Below, in pieces: positions 8,324 through 18,500 of a stretch of 64,000 nucleotides of DNA (its first letter is position 1; each line of letters starts with the position of its first letter). Source of the stretch: Pseudomonadota bacterium (GTDB lineage Bacteria; Desulfobacterota; Desulfovibrionia; Desulfovibrionales; Desulfovibrionaceae). The notes under the pieces are model-generated. The model ran no database searches. It was not told the DNA's origin and saw only the letters and a program-made list of their open reading frames with translations. The stretch covers positions 1-64,000 of the forward strand of contig JAEYDL010000015.1 in the NCBI GenBank assembly GCA_023403845.1, read 5' to 3'. A program made the translations under genes and the position numbers.

Positions 8324-9598
8324 TCAGGAAGAGGCACTTTTCTTGTGTACTCTGAAAATGACGTGCTCCAGCATAATGACGGTCAGAGTTCCCATGATGA
8401 ATCCGTTGCCGATGATTGGACGCAGCAGGGCAGGCAAATGCTCCCAGGTCGAGGTCGGAGCAAAGGCGATGAACAGACCCGTCATGAGAGGGAGGCCGAC
8501 GATGATTCCGGAATTGAAATCCGTGACGCATTGTTCCGCTGTCAGCATGGAGAGGCCGCTCGCCAGCTGGGATGCCATGAGATAGAGCAGCAGAGCCCCC
8601 ATGACGGCATTGGGAATTGCGTTGAGTATGACTGCCGCCTGGGGAATGAAGGCACAGGCGATCAGTGCCAGACCGGCAGGGAGCAGCGTATATCGGGACG
8701 CGCATCCCGTAGCCGCGACGATCCCGGCACTCATGGAAAAATCGACAGGGCCGATGACGCCCAGACTCCCTGCCGCGATGTTTCCCAGACCCTGCATGCC
8801 GGTACCGAGCTTGATGCGCCGGTCCATGTCCGGTACACGCAACATGTGTCCCAGAGCCTCGATGGAACCCAGTTCGTTGATGATGAGAGCCAGAAAGCAA
8901 AATAAGAAACAGAGAATTGTTCCAAAGTCGAATACGGGTGCGGCAATGAACAGGTTCAGACCTTCTGCGTTGCCGATTTCGGCCAGTTGAGGAAGACCGA
9001 AAACTGCGAAGTAGGCTGCGCATCCACCGGCTATGCCGCATGGGATAGTCATGGATTTCCATATTCCCGGCAGGACCTTGTTGCAGAGTACGAGAGCCAG
9101 AACCACGATCAGCGCAAAGAACAGATGGAAGACGGGATGTTCAGGATCTGGAAACGATAATCGCAGAATGGTGGGGGCGAGTGTGAAGGCGATGAGCATC
9201 AGAATGACGGTGATGATGCGGGGTGTGAAAAAGAAACGAATGCGCGACAGACAGCCGCTATAGGCCAGAAAGGCAAGGACAAGACCGCCAAGGCAGATGG
9301 AGGTGTAGATGGCCTCTACGCCCGCCGCCACCGAGGCCAGAAGCGCTACCAGAAGCGCTGTAGCCGGACCGACAACCAACGGAAGCCGATGTCCGATCAA
9401 TACCTGAAGTATGGTTACCCCTCCCATGAGGGCGAGCAGCTTGCGCATGTACCACATGTGGGCCGCTGCATCCGGATAGTGAAGTCTGGCCACCACGATG
9501 CCCATGATGATTACGCATGGCAACAGAATGATGAACCATTGCACGCCATATAGCAGCAACGGTCCCGCCTTCGGCATGTCGTCCAGTTCGTATTTCAT
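8324..9598 (-). CDS. NCS2/SLC23-family nucleobase permease
   Basis: Predicted proton-coupled nucleobase (uracil/xanthine/urate-type) symporter, 424 residues, with about 12-14 hydrophobic segments. The family pattern is visible: N-terminal GVQWFIILLPCVI, the helix VIGHRLPLVVGPATALL-like segment near residue 70, and the mid-protein stretch INELGSIEALGHML leading to GNIAAGSLGVIGPVDFS, corresponding to the substrate-binding helices 8-10. It is more divergent from UraA than the second NCS2 gene of this window at 35.5 kb, so substrate is left open. No strong ribosome binding site precedes its ATG. Apparently a single-gene unit. Confidence 0.87.
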   Translation of the reverse strand: MKYELDDMPKAGPLLLYGVQWFIILLPCVIIMGIVVARLHYPDAAAHMWYMRKLLALMGGVTILQVLIGHRLPLVVGPATALLVALLASVAAGVEAIYTSICLGGLVLAFLAYSGCLSRIRFFFTPRIITVILMLIAFTLAPTILRLSFPDPEHPVFHLFFALIVVLALVLCNKVLPGIWKSMTIPCGIAGGCAAYFAVFGLPQLAEIGNAEGLNLFIAAPVFDFGTILCFLFCFLALIINELGSIEALGHMLRVPDMDRRIKLGTGMQGLGNIAAGSLGVIGPVDFSMSAGIVAATGCASRYTLLPAGLALIACAFIPQAAVILNAIPNAVMGALLLYLMASQLASGLSMLTAEQCVTDFNSGIIVGLPLMTGLFIAFAPTSTWEHLPALLRPIIGNGFIMGTLTVIMLEHVIFRVHKKSASS

Positions 9599-10168
9599 TG
9601 AATTGTCCGTACTGATTATGGGAGGGAGAATGACCGGAGCATAGCAGGAAGCATGATGCTTGTCATGTCGGTGAGCTGGTTCAGCGAATGGAGGTCGGTT
9701 GGCAGACTGATTCGAGATACCCGATATGCCCTTCCTTCAACCCTCGTTGGGGTATCCCGCTGCGTTGAGCCCTGACAGGGGCCTGCTGCACCGGGGGGGC
9801 TTTTCGTAATATCCCAGAAGACTGTGCGAGCTGTGCCGCACCCCAGCAGACTTGAGTAGGGAGGCCGGACGCAATACTCTCACCACCGTGAGCATTTTTT
9901 GCTTGAGCAGAAAGGGCAGGAATCTTGAAATCATACAGGAGATTGTAAAGAATAAATGTGAGAGAACCTTTTAAAGTAAATATGTTAGTGAGGCATAGTA
10001 CGATAAATCATATAGTAAATATAAGACATGCAATATTTGCCATAGGCATTATTGTTTGTATAGGCTGAAAAGCCGTATGTGTATTGATATGTCATGCTTT
10101 TCATGCGGTATGAATTGAGGTGTATTTCTGTAATAACATTTTGGATATATTGAATTTGGAGAAAGGAT
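9599..10168. other. Gene-free stretch: GC block then AT-rich leader
   Basis: The part 9720-9925 is GC-rich, has short imperfect pairings such as GCCCTGACAGGGGC, and a minus-strand frame without stops but no recognised protein. From 9930 to 10165 composition turns strongly AT-rich, a likely promoter/leader for the hydroxyacid dehydrogenase. It ends in GGAGAAAGG before that gene. Confidence 0.5.
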
Positions 10169-11143
10169 ATGAAAATTGCCGCATTCGAAATACGGGAATG
10201 GGAAGAACGAGACTTTCGTAATGCCGATGATTCCGGCAAATATGAACTTCGGCTGGATAACGGCCCTCTGACGGCCGAAGCCGCGGAGACCCTTGACGGT
10301 TTTGACGCCGTTTCCGTTCTGGACAGTATTCTGGACGGAAACGTTCTGGATATCCTGAAACGGAAGGGGGTTCGTTTCATCACAACAAGGACGATCGGTT
10401 ATGACCGCATTGATGTGGCGTACGCAAAGTCTTTGGGAATACGGGTGGCCAACGCAAGCTATCCTCCCGATAGCGTGGCGGAATTTGCCATTATGCTTAT
10501 GCTCCTGTGCTTACGCCGTTACAAGGCGTCTCTCTATCGCGTTGCGACAAATGACTATTCCTTGCGGGGACTGACGGGCAGAGAGCTGGGCAAGATGACT
10601 GTGGGAGTCGTCGGAACCGGAGGAATAGGCGGCGCCGTCATCAGGCTGCTGGCCGGATTCGGCAGCAGGATTTTGGCGTGCGGGAGAAGTCGAAATGCGG
10701 AACTGGCCGCCTGCGCGGATTACGTCGAGCTGGATGCGTTGTTCCGGGAAAGCGACCTGATAACATTCCATGTGCCTCTGACTGAGGAGACAAGACACAT
10801 GGTTGACGATAGTTCCCTTGCCATGATGAAGGATGGCGTAATTCTCATCAATACGGCTCGAGGCGAACTCATGAGGACGGAAACGCTGATTTCTGGCATC
10901 GAGACGCAGAAGATAGGCGCGCTCGGACTGGATGTCTTTGAGGGGGAACAGGGCATTTACCATCGTTATCGGGCCACGGACATCCTGACCAACCGCAATA
11001 TGGCCTACCTGAGACAATTTCCCAATGTGACCATGACGCAGCATATGGCCTTTTTTACTGAAACGGATATCAGTTCCATGGTACTGGGTTCATTGGAAAA
11101 TCTCCTTGCCATGTACGAGGGAGGAGAGGCCAGGGAATTGTAG
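10169..11143 (+). CDS. D-2-hydroxyacid dehydrogenase (D-lactate dehydrogenase/VanH type)
   Basis: NAD-dependent reductase of 2-oxoacids to D-2-hydroxyacids, 324 residues. Family features: SYPPDSVAEFAIMLMLLCLRR before the nucleotide domain, the Rossmann loop VGVVGTGGIGG (about 147-157), LINTARGEL with the catalytic Arg, GLDVFEGEQGIY, and the catalytic His in QHMAFFTE. The D-lactate dehydrogenase/VanH subgroup has EGE.GIY and an HxAFYT motif; here the usual Pro before the His is Gln. Pyruvate is the most likely substrate but other 2-oxoacids are possible. GGAGAAAGG precedes the ATG. Monocistronic, with an AT-rich leader. Confidence 0.9.
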   Translation: MKIAAFEIREWEERDFRNADDSGKYELRLDNGPLTAEAAETLDGFDAVSVLDSILDGNVLDILKRKGVRFITTRTIGYDRIDVAYAKSLGIRVANASYPPDSVAEFAIMLMLLCLRRYKASLYRVATNDYSLRGLTGRELGKMTVGVVGTGGIGGAVIRLLAGFGSRILACGRSRNAELAACADYVELDALFRESDLITFHVPLTEETRHMVDDSSLAMMKDGVILINTARGELMRTETLISGIETQKIGALGLDVFEGEQGIYHRYRATDILTNRNMAYLRQFPNVTMTQHMAFFTETDISSMVLGSLENLLAMYEGGEAREL

Positions 11144-11435
11144 GAGCGATTGCCAGTTTCAGCTCGCTGGAAAGAAGCGGCGCTGAAACGAGCGTTCATA
11201 TCAGAAGCAGGCATGCGTCCCGGACGGTCCCTGATTGTTTTGCCGTGGAATCTGGCGGAGGACTCCAGGCATGTCGGTGTCAAAGAGTCCGGGCATCAGA
11301 TCATATTGTCAATACTGCCTGGATTATCTGGCAGTAAGGGAATTCAAGAATATTGCCGAACAGAACAGTTTGAGGCACCAGAATCTGAAGCCGAGACGCT
11401 TTGTGGAGATGAAACGGGGTCAGGATTTATATATA
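11144..11435. other. Gene-free stretch before the tRNA terminator
   Basis: No credible coding frame. The stretch separates the hydroxyacid dehydrogenase from the convergent tRNA gene and shows no clear terminator for the former. Confidence 0.4.
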
Positions 11436-11463
11436 AAAATGACCTGCTGAAACTCAGCAGGTC
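11436..11463 (-). terminator. Terminator of tRNA-Ser
   Basis: On the minus strand GACCTGCTGA-gttt-CAGCAGGTC is followed by ATTTTTAT. It starts 13 bases after the tRNA CCA end. Confidence 0.85.
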
Positions 11464-11476
11464 ATTAAAAAATTTC

Positions 11477-11566
11477 TGGCGGAGAGGGGGAGATTCGAAC
11501 TCCCGATACCTTTCGGGTATACACGATTTCCAATCGTGCTCCTTCGGCCATCTCGGACACCTCTCC
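11477..11566 (-). tRNA. tRNA-Ser (anticodon GGA)
   Basis: Ninety-base class II tRNA with encoded CCA. Acceptor stem GGAGAGG / CCTCTCC with discriminator G, anticodon stem-loop CACGATTGGAAATCGTG with anticodon GGA (reads UCC/UCU), a long variable arm (ATACCCGAAAGGTAT) diagnostic of serine tRNA, and T arm GGGAGTTCGAATCTCCC. It has its own promoter and terminator, so it is a monocistronic transcript. Confidence 0.97.
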
Positions 11567-11579
11567 GCGTGCAGCGATA

Positions 11580-11608
11580 TATCTAGCGTAAACCGGGATG
11601 ACTGGCAA
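11580..11608 (-). promoter_or_regulatory. Promoter of tRNA-Ser
   Basis: TTGCCA (-35) and TAGATA (-10) are separated by exactly 17 bases; the -10 ends 13 bases before the tRNA 5' end, giving a short leader for processing. Confidence 0.75.
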
Positions 11609-11868
11609 GTCTTTTTTGCAGTTTTGTGGCGATTTCTTTTCTGTCATGCCTTTTCTTCGATCTTGTGGAGAGATATGCGGTTTTTCCATTTTTTGAGAAA
11701 ACTCGGCGGAGATAGATACGGGCGATCAGGAGGCGCATTAGGGCGATAGCTGTGAAAACATATCGCCGCTTGCCCTGCAAGTGTGGGAAGAGGAATTCCC
11801 TTGCGCAGGATCGGGTGCATTTTTATAGTCCTTTTCCGGTGTGAAACACATTCTTGCGAGGAAAACCG

Positions 11869-12384
11869 ATGACGCAGACCATCTTCATGATTGGGGCCAG
11901 AGCGGCTGGCAAGACGACCCTTGGCAAGGCTCTGGCGCGGGCGCTTGGGTATCGATTTGTAGATACCGATCTTTATATGCAGGATACGCTTGGCGTTACC
12001 GTAGCCGAAATTGTCGCGCATGAAGGATGGAAAGGGTTTCGCCTGCGGGAGGGAACTGCCCTGCGTATGGCCACCGCGCCATCTACTGTTGTCGCCACAG
12101 GGGGAGGAATGGTCCTCAGGGAGGAGAATCGCCGTTTCATGCGTGAATCTGGCGTAGTCCTGTATCTGCATGCGCCGGCTGAGATACTGGGAGCCCGACT
12201 TGAAGCCGCACCGTGCGCCGACCAGAGACCCACGCTGACCGGGCGGCCTATTGCCGAGGAGATGGCGGACGTGCTCGCCGAACGGGAGCCGTTGTATCGG
12301 GAGACCGCGACGTACGTTCTTGACGCTACGGCTTCTCCTTCAGTCATTCTTGCCGAAGCCCGCCGGCTGCTACAGGCGGGCTGA
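11869..12384 (+). CDS. aroL: Shikimate kinase
   Basis: Phosphorylates shikimate at the 3-hydroxyl using ATP, step five of chorismate synthesis. The 171-residue protein has the P-loop GARAAGKTT (9-17), the Mg/shikimate motif DTDLYMQ with Asp32 and Asp34, the shikimate-binding FRLREG, the glycine-rich ATGGGMVLR, and a LID segment with ADQRPTLTGRP. The N-terminus (MTQTIFMIGARAAGKTT) resembles AroL more than AroK. ATG chosen over an upstream TTG because GCGAGGA lies correctly before it. The 3' end overlaps the convergent AsmA-like gene by 15 bases. aroE lies at the other end of this window. Confidence 0.95.
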   Translation: MTQTIFMIGARAAGKTTLGKALARALGYRFVDTDLYMQDTLGVTVAEIVAHEGWKGFRLREGTALRMATAPSTVVATGGGMVLREENRRFMRESGVVLYLHAPAEILGARLEAAPCADQRPTLTGRPIAEEMADVLAEREPLYRETATYVLDATASPSVILAEARRLLQAG

Positions 12385-15300
12385 AGGTCCGAGATACCGC
12401 AGCGGTGCGGCAATAATCGTGTCGAGCACGTTCAGAGTGCCATTGAACAGGCCGCTCAGAGTTCCCATGATGATGCTCGACGCGCTGATGCTGCGACGTG
12501 GGTTGCTCAGACTTCCATAGTAGCGCACAGGGATATCGGGAAGCCCTGATCCGGAGACTGTCAGGTTGTAATCCAGAGTCTTTTTGACCAGATTGATCCA
12601 GCCGTATCCCTTGACGTTGAAGCTCGAACCACGAAGCGCCATGTCCCGGCTGGACAGCACGCCTGAAGCGAGCTTGCCGGATGCTCCAAGATGGCTGAAG
12701 CGGAAGCTTTTGCCCAGGCCGCCGTTCGTGATGGCAAATTTCCATGTACCGTTCAGGGCGCCCGGAATATCCGCTGAAGATCTGACCCGGCCGCTCGCAT
12801 CCGCGTCGAAATTTCCCGTGCCTGCAATGAGGTCGGCCTGATGGCGGGCCAGACTCAGACGATACATGTCGCAATCCGCAAGCGTGTAACGAAGACGGAC
12901 AAGGGCGCCGTCGGATGTGGCTTCCGCTCTGAAGCCCGCGCCTGCCCTGCCTCCGGTAACCGAAGCCGTAATGGGGTCCGCCGTGAGCACGCCGTTTTTC
13001 AGCAAGACTGGGATGACGAGCCGTTCATGTGGAATCTGGGCTATGATCAGTTTTTTGGCAGTCAGTTTTCCCTGTGCATCAACGATATTGAGTTTTTCTG
13101 CCGGCCAGGGAGAAGACGTCTTCGGGCTGGAACCCTGCGGCAGATAGGTGTCGACATTCAGCGTCTCAAGGTCGAGATTGAAACTCCATTGAGGTCTGTC
13201 AGGCCCGTTTTTTTTGCCCAGCTGGCCCGAGAAGAGCGTCTGATCCAGTTTTCCCCTGACCTCCCTGATTTCCAGCGTGTCTCCATTCATGGAAAAACGG
13301 GCGCTGGCGGAGAGGTTACGAAGCGCGGACGACGGCAGACCGTCCGGCAGCGCGTCGCATGCTGCAAGAACTCTGCGAAGGTTTCCATTGACGAGCGTCA
13401 GATTGCCTTCCCAGCGCGCGGCGTGTCGAAGGTCTGAACCCTTGATCGTGCCGGTCAGGTCGGCTCCATCGGAGCGGCCCTGAATGCCGTTTATTTCCAG
13501 CATGCCCTTGTCCGTATCAAATCCCAATATTCCGGAAAGCGTCCCTGCAAGTCCCTTCTGTCCGGCTGAAAGGCTGCTTTTGAGATCTGCTCCGCTGACA
13601 TGCATTCCCTGAGGGTCCCATGTGAAACGAACAGGACCTTCAATGTTCGCCGTGAGATGGGTATTTTCCTGATCCACTTCTCCGGTCCATTTTCCGACAC
13701 AGACGAATGCGGTCGGCACATTGCCCTTCTGGCCTCTCCCCTGAAAGGAGAACCCCAGCTTTTTGAAGCTCTGGCGCGCGCCTTTGTCCGCAAGCATGAG
13801 GGAACCGTTGTCGAGACGAGCTGTCATGCTCCCCTTGACCGAGGACAGAAAACGGGAGGCATTGCTTCCGTCGGCGCTGAGCGATGCGGCAGCTGTCAGC
13901 CTGCCTTTCCAGACTGACGGCTGTCCCAGAGAAACAAGGAGAGGTTCCACGTTCAATCCGGCAAAATTCATGGTCATTTTTATGACGTCGCCGGGGATCA
14001 GGCTGCCGGAGAACCTGCCTCCGTACAGGCTGCCAACTTCCAGCGACAGTCGGGGGGTATCCGCTTCCGGGGATATGTTCAATGTGAGATCCTTGCCTGC
14101 AATCGAGCGGAAGGAGGCGTTCCGTGCCTGAAGGCGAACGGCATATCCCGGCGTGTCTTCGGAGGGAGGCTCCTGCGGAGTCGTCGAACTGAACAGCGGG
14201 GGAGTCTCATACGGGTTCTTGACGGAAGCTCCGTTCAGCTCGGGAAACAGCTTGTCTGCACGAAGGCTTTCCGTCTTCAGGTCTACCTGAATAACGGGGC
14301 TGGCGAAGGAGTCCATGCTGCCGGAACCGGAAAAGGGCATGTCCAGCAGATGAATCCGGGCGTCGCTTATGCGCAGGGACTTAGTGGTCAGTGCCAGTTC
14401 AAGCGTGCCGGACAGGCTATCCAGGGCATGTTGTAATCCGGCGGGCAATGCCCGCGCAAAGTCGAACCAGCGGGGAAGACTGAAACGGGTTACATCCAGA
14501 CGGCCTGTCAGTGAAGGGGAAATGCCGGAGTCCTGCACGGCAAGATCGACCTTGCCGTTGAAGGATGCCTCATCCTCGGCCAAAATGAAACGGGCGTTGG
14601 AAATGCGCACGAATTCGGGAAGGGCGGGAAGGGTTGTTTCCACTGAAAACGGAATCCGCACGCGGGTCGGTATGGCCTGCCCGTTCAGAACGAGGGGATC
14701 CTTGAGCGAGAATTCTCCGTCAAGGAAAAGAGAGGCGTCTTTCTGCATCATGTTTGCCGTACAGGCAAAACGCCCCTGAGATTTTTGAGAGGAGGAAAAA
14801 GGCATATCCCCTGAGAGAAGCGCCTTGCCCTGAAATTGCGGATGATCGCCGGGCATGATGCGTACATTTTCCAGTTGCAGGGCTGGGCGGGAGAGAGTGA
14901 AGGAGGGCGCGGAAGAGGCTTTCTGATCTGTTTTGGGGTCGTACAGTGATACGGACTCGGCCCGCAGATCAAGCTCGCCCGCCCCGGATTCCTCAAGGGA
15001 AGAGGAGCCGTTCAGTTCCGGAAGCCGAAGGGAGCCGTTCAGTCCGGTGAACGTGCAGAGGGGACGTTTTTGCGCTTCATCGGAATGCAGAATCTGAATT
15101 TGTCCGTTACGGAGCGTCAGTTTCAGGCCGGAAACGAAGACAAGTGAAGAGGGATCGAACGCATCGCCGTTTCGAGTCGTCCCGGTGGGATCGTTGAGCT
15201 CGTAAATGAGAACGGGGTCGTCCAGAGTCAGGCTGGACAGATGAATTCCTCCGGTCAGGAGAGAGAGCCAGCGGGGAGAGGCCGCACAAGACGCGGCAAA

Positions 15301-15543
15301 GAAAGAAAGTCCGTCCGTGGTCCGGATGACGACTTCCTTCAGTTCGAGAGCCGGACGGGGGAAAATTTGCAGCCCCACGCCTTCCATGGATACGCTTGCC
15401 CCGTCAAGCTGGTTCGTGATGCGGACGGAGATATCCCGGGCCAGTCTGGCGGAATTCTGGCCGACGACGTACGCTCCCAGTCCAGACAACAGGATGACAG
15501 CCCAGAACAACAGCAATAGGGAGATGATCAGTGTTCTTTTCAT
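12370..15543 (-). CDS. AsmA-family protein
   Basis: Large envelope protein of about 1057 residues. One N-terminal membrane anchor (TLIISLLLLFWAVILLSGLG) is followed by an AsmA N-terminal domain (VRITNQLDGASVSMEGVGLQ, PRPALELKEVVIRT) and a long beta-rich region. The C-terminal AsmA_2-like part (about 830-1010) contains DASGRVRSSADIPGALNGTWKF and NGGLGKSFRFSHL. AsmA-like proteins are bridge-type lipid transfer proteins connecting inner and outer membranes in Gram-negatives. Start chosen at the ATG 3 codons inside the longest frame; the stop codon of the helicase gene ends 2 bases upstream of it, indicating translational coupling. Twin trait: unusually low cysteine content. Confidence 0.85.
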   Translation of the reverse strand: MKRTLIISLLLLFWAVILLSGLGAYVVGQNSARLARDISVRITNQLDGASVSMEGVGLQIFPRPALELKEVVIRTTDGLSFFAASCAASPRWLSLLTGGIHLSSLTLDDPVLIYELNDPTGTTRNGDAFDPSSLVFVSGLKLTLRNGQIQILHSDEAQKRPLCTFTGLNGSLRLPELNGSSSLEESGAGELDLRAESVSLYDPKTDQKASSAPSFTLSRPALQLENVRIMPGDHPQFQGKALLSGDMPFSSSQKSQGRFACTANMMQKDASLFLDGEFSLKDPLVLNGQAIPTRVRIPFSVETTLPALPEFVRISNARFILAEDEASFNGKVDLAVQDSGISPSLTGRLDVTRFSLPRWFDFARALPAGLQHALDSLSGTLELALTTKSLRISDARIHLLDMPFSGSGSMDSFASPVIQVDLKTESLRADKLFPELNGASVKNPYETPPLFSSTTPQEPPSEDTPGYAVRLQARNASFRSIAGKDLTLNISPEADTPRLSLEVGSLYGGRFSGSLIPGDVIKMTMNFAGLNVEPLLVSLGQPSVWKGRLTAAASLSADGSNASRFLSSVKGSMTARLDNGSLMLADKGARQSFKKLGFSFQGRGQKGNVPTAFVCVGKWTGEVDQENTHLTANIEGPVRFTWDPQGMHVSGADLKSSLSAGQKGLAGTLSGILGFDTDKGMLEINGIQGRSDGADLTGTIKGSDLRHAARWEGNLTLVNGNLRRVLAACDALPDGLPSSALRNLSASARFSMNGDTLEIREVRGKLDQTLFSGQLGKKNGPDRPQWSFNLDLETLNVDTYLPQGSSPKTSSPWPAEKLNIVDAQGKLTAKKLIIAQIPHERLVIPVLLKNGVLTADPITASVTGGRAGAGFRAEATSDGALVRLRYTLADCDMYRLSLARHQADLIAGTGNFDADASGRVRSSADIPGALNGTWKFAITNGGLGKSFRFSHLGASGKLASGVLSSRDMALRGSSFNVKGYGWINLVKKTLDYNLTVSGSGLPDIPVRYYGSLSNPRRSISASSIIMGTLSGLFNGTLNVLDTIIAAPLRYLGPSARL

Positions 15544-15545
15544 GA

Positions 15546-18500
15546 TCAAACCGGAGGTTGCAAATCCAGACGCTTCATATCCAGATAGACGAGAGCTCCG
15601 CCGACGGGGAGTCCCGTGCCTTTCGCCAGCAGACGCATGTAGTTCGCGATCTGACTCTTGTGCGCCGCCGTGGGCGCCCCCGTCTTGTACTCCACCACGG
15701 TGACGCGCGTTCCGTCGTTCACGACGAGATCGGCCCGGAACAGGTTGCCGTCCTCATCCACAATTTCCTGCTCGGGCGTACCATGCCGCAACCAGTATGC
15801 CGTTTGCGGCAACGCCGCATACCAGCCGAGGATATCCTCAAGTTCCCGGGCTACGGCGTCCTGATCTCGAACGGGCAGTGGAAAGGCGCGCAGTCCCTGC
15901 GTCACAGCCCGCCGTGCTGCTTCTTCTGTTCCCCCGGCTGTGGTGTTCAACTGCAGAAAAGCCAGGCAATGATGGGTAAGAATGCCACGTCGCTTGCTGC
16001 TGAACGCAAATTCCTCCAGAGGATTACGGAAAATTTTCAGACGCGGGAGCCATTGCATGGGACGCCAGGAACCCGCATCCGGCTCCGGAATGCATGGGGC
16101 GGGAAAGCTTTCCCGTTCTTCCTGTGCATTCGCCTTCATTATGTGGTCAGCAGCGACAGGCGGGCTTCCCGCAATATGGTCCCCTTCCGGGAACGCGGCG
16201 AGCAGGGCGTCCAGAGCATCGGAAAAGGACGCTCGTCCCCGTTTTTCCGTCTTGCGGGACAGGAATGCATGAAGTTCTTCTTCCGGTCGGGTCCATGCGA
16301 CATACAAAAGGTGGAGAGCCTCACGGGTTTCATCGACGATGGCGCGGTAATGCTCCAGACCGGAGGCCGGACCGCGCGGCGCGAACACGTTGAGGTCCCC
16401 GATGGCTGCGGCCTGTGTGGGGGTGTCGCTGTTTAACAGAAAATTGTGCCACGGAATGATGACGACAGGAAACTGAAGCCCCTTGGATTTATGGATGGTC
16501 ATGACGCGCACGGCATCCAGCGTTTCCGGCATCGGAGCCTTTTCCTGACGCCCTCGTTCATTCCAGTGCTCGAGGAAGGAGGACAGCGACGTGTGTCCCT
16601 GCCCCTCTGCTCCGTGCAGGACTTCCAGAAAGCGGCGGACGAAGGCCGTTTCCTTCGGAAAACGTTCCTGGACGCGCAGATGCGCGAGCGCCTCCTGGAC
16701 GGCGTCATAGGGGGTGAGCAGCCCCGCGTCTGCATGGAAAGGGGCGATCCAGCGTTGCCAGACGGCCGGAAAATCTTCCTGAAACAGCATGAACAGAGGT
16801 CTGTTCCGCCTCCTGGCCTGTTGTCTGGTCGCGGCCCACTCATGCAATTGCTGTTCCGTCAGTCCGGTGAGCGGCAACAGCAGCTGCCTTCCGGCAAGGA
16901 ATGTCCAGAAGGCCAGATCGTCCTGAGGAGAATCAAGAAAGGACAGCAAGGCGACGAGTTCGATGACCAGAGGGTGTTCGGCCAGCAGAAAGCTGTTGTC
17001 CGTAACAACGGGAACGCCTTCGGCCATCAGCCAGCTGGCAATCTGCGTCGCTTCCCTGTTGGTGCGGACAAGGACGGCCACATCTCCCCACGGGCGGCGG
17101 GAGCCGATGTCTTCCATGCAGGACAACAGGTTCAGGCGAACCTTTTCTTCCAGTTCCTCCTTGTCCGCGCCGTTGAGTCTGTACAGATGAAGATACCCCT
17201 CACCCTTGCCCTTTGCCGTTTGCTGACTTCCCTGTTCAAAGCCCTCCCTGAGCTTGCGGCAACCTTCGGTCAGCACGGCTTCACGAATTTCCGGTTTCGT
17301 ATTGCGGGGAAGCATGGCGTCCAGCACGGCACGGGCCGTACCGGGCTGCACCAGCTGGCCGAAGACCATGTTGTTCGTTTCCACGATGGCCCTGGCACTG
17401 CGCCAGTTTGTGGGCAGAGCGTTTGTTTCAGGGGAGGGGGCTATTGCGAGCAGATCCCGGTCGGTCCGGACCGCATCAAAGAGTTCGGCCTCGCCGCCGC
17501 GCCAGCCGTAGATGGCCTGTTTGACATCGCCTACCCAGGTCAGAGACCCACCATGGGAAAGGGCTTCGATGACCAGCGGCTTCACGGCTTCCCATTGTTC
17601 CGGGCTGGTGTCCTGAAATTCATCCACCAAAATATGGGTCAGTCCCGTTCCGAGACGGCACAGGGCTTCTGAAACGCCGAACCGGCCGGAAAGCATCTGT
17701 CTGGCGAGGCCGGGCACGAACGTCGCGGGAAGTGTGCCTTCGCGCTTGAGGAAATCGGGAATGCGTCCGGCCAGTTCGCGCGCCAGTTCCACAAACGGCA
17801 TGACGGATTGCGCCTGCCGCAGCAAGGCACCTTCCCGTTCCAGCGTTTCCACGGCGGAGGTCAGTTTCGCAAACGCGAGCTCTGCTTCTTTCGATCCCTT
17901 GCCTTTGAAAGCCTTGAGCAGACAGTCGTCAAGGCATGGCTTGCGCAGCATGGTGGAGTCGGGAGGCAGCTTGTCCGCGGGGGCATTGATGCAGGCTTCC
18001 AGAGCCCTGAGAAAATGGGCCGAGGCGGAGAGCGATTCCGCCTCAAGTTTTTCGCGCATGTGTTCGGCGACGGAACGCAGACGGTCAGTCAGAATATTCA
18101 GTCGTTCGGCGATCCGGGCGGGACTGGCCAGATTGGCCGCCTCTGGAGCCATGACCGGAAGCGCCAGACCGAGAACCTTTTGCCGCAGGATCGTTCCGGC
18201 CATGAAACCGCGCGGACGGGGAAAGGAGTGGAAAAAGACGTTACGGCAGGCTTCGTCCAGCAGTTTGCGCAATTCCGGATCACTGCGTGATTCCTCCAGC
18301 ATGGCGTCCAGCAGTGGCGCCAGAGCCTCGTCGGTGGAAAAAACGGGTTCGAAGTCAGGGGGAAGATCCAGTTCAAGAGCTGTCAGGCGTACCACAAGGT
18401 GAAGCAGGCTGTCGATGGTGCGAACATTGAGCGAACCGTAATGCCGCAAGATGATGCCGATCCAGATGCGTGCCTGTTCCTGACTCCAGCCTGCGGCGGG

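Noticed and set aside
11150..11749. Plus-strand frame of about 199 codons
   Set aside because: It runs through the tRNA-Ser gene and its promoter and terminator, and has no family resemblance.
16446..17672. Plus-strand frame of 408 codons
   Set aside because: Antisense to the AddA-like helicase gene, no motifs of any family.
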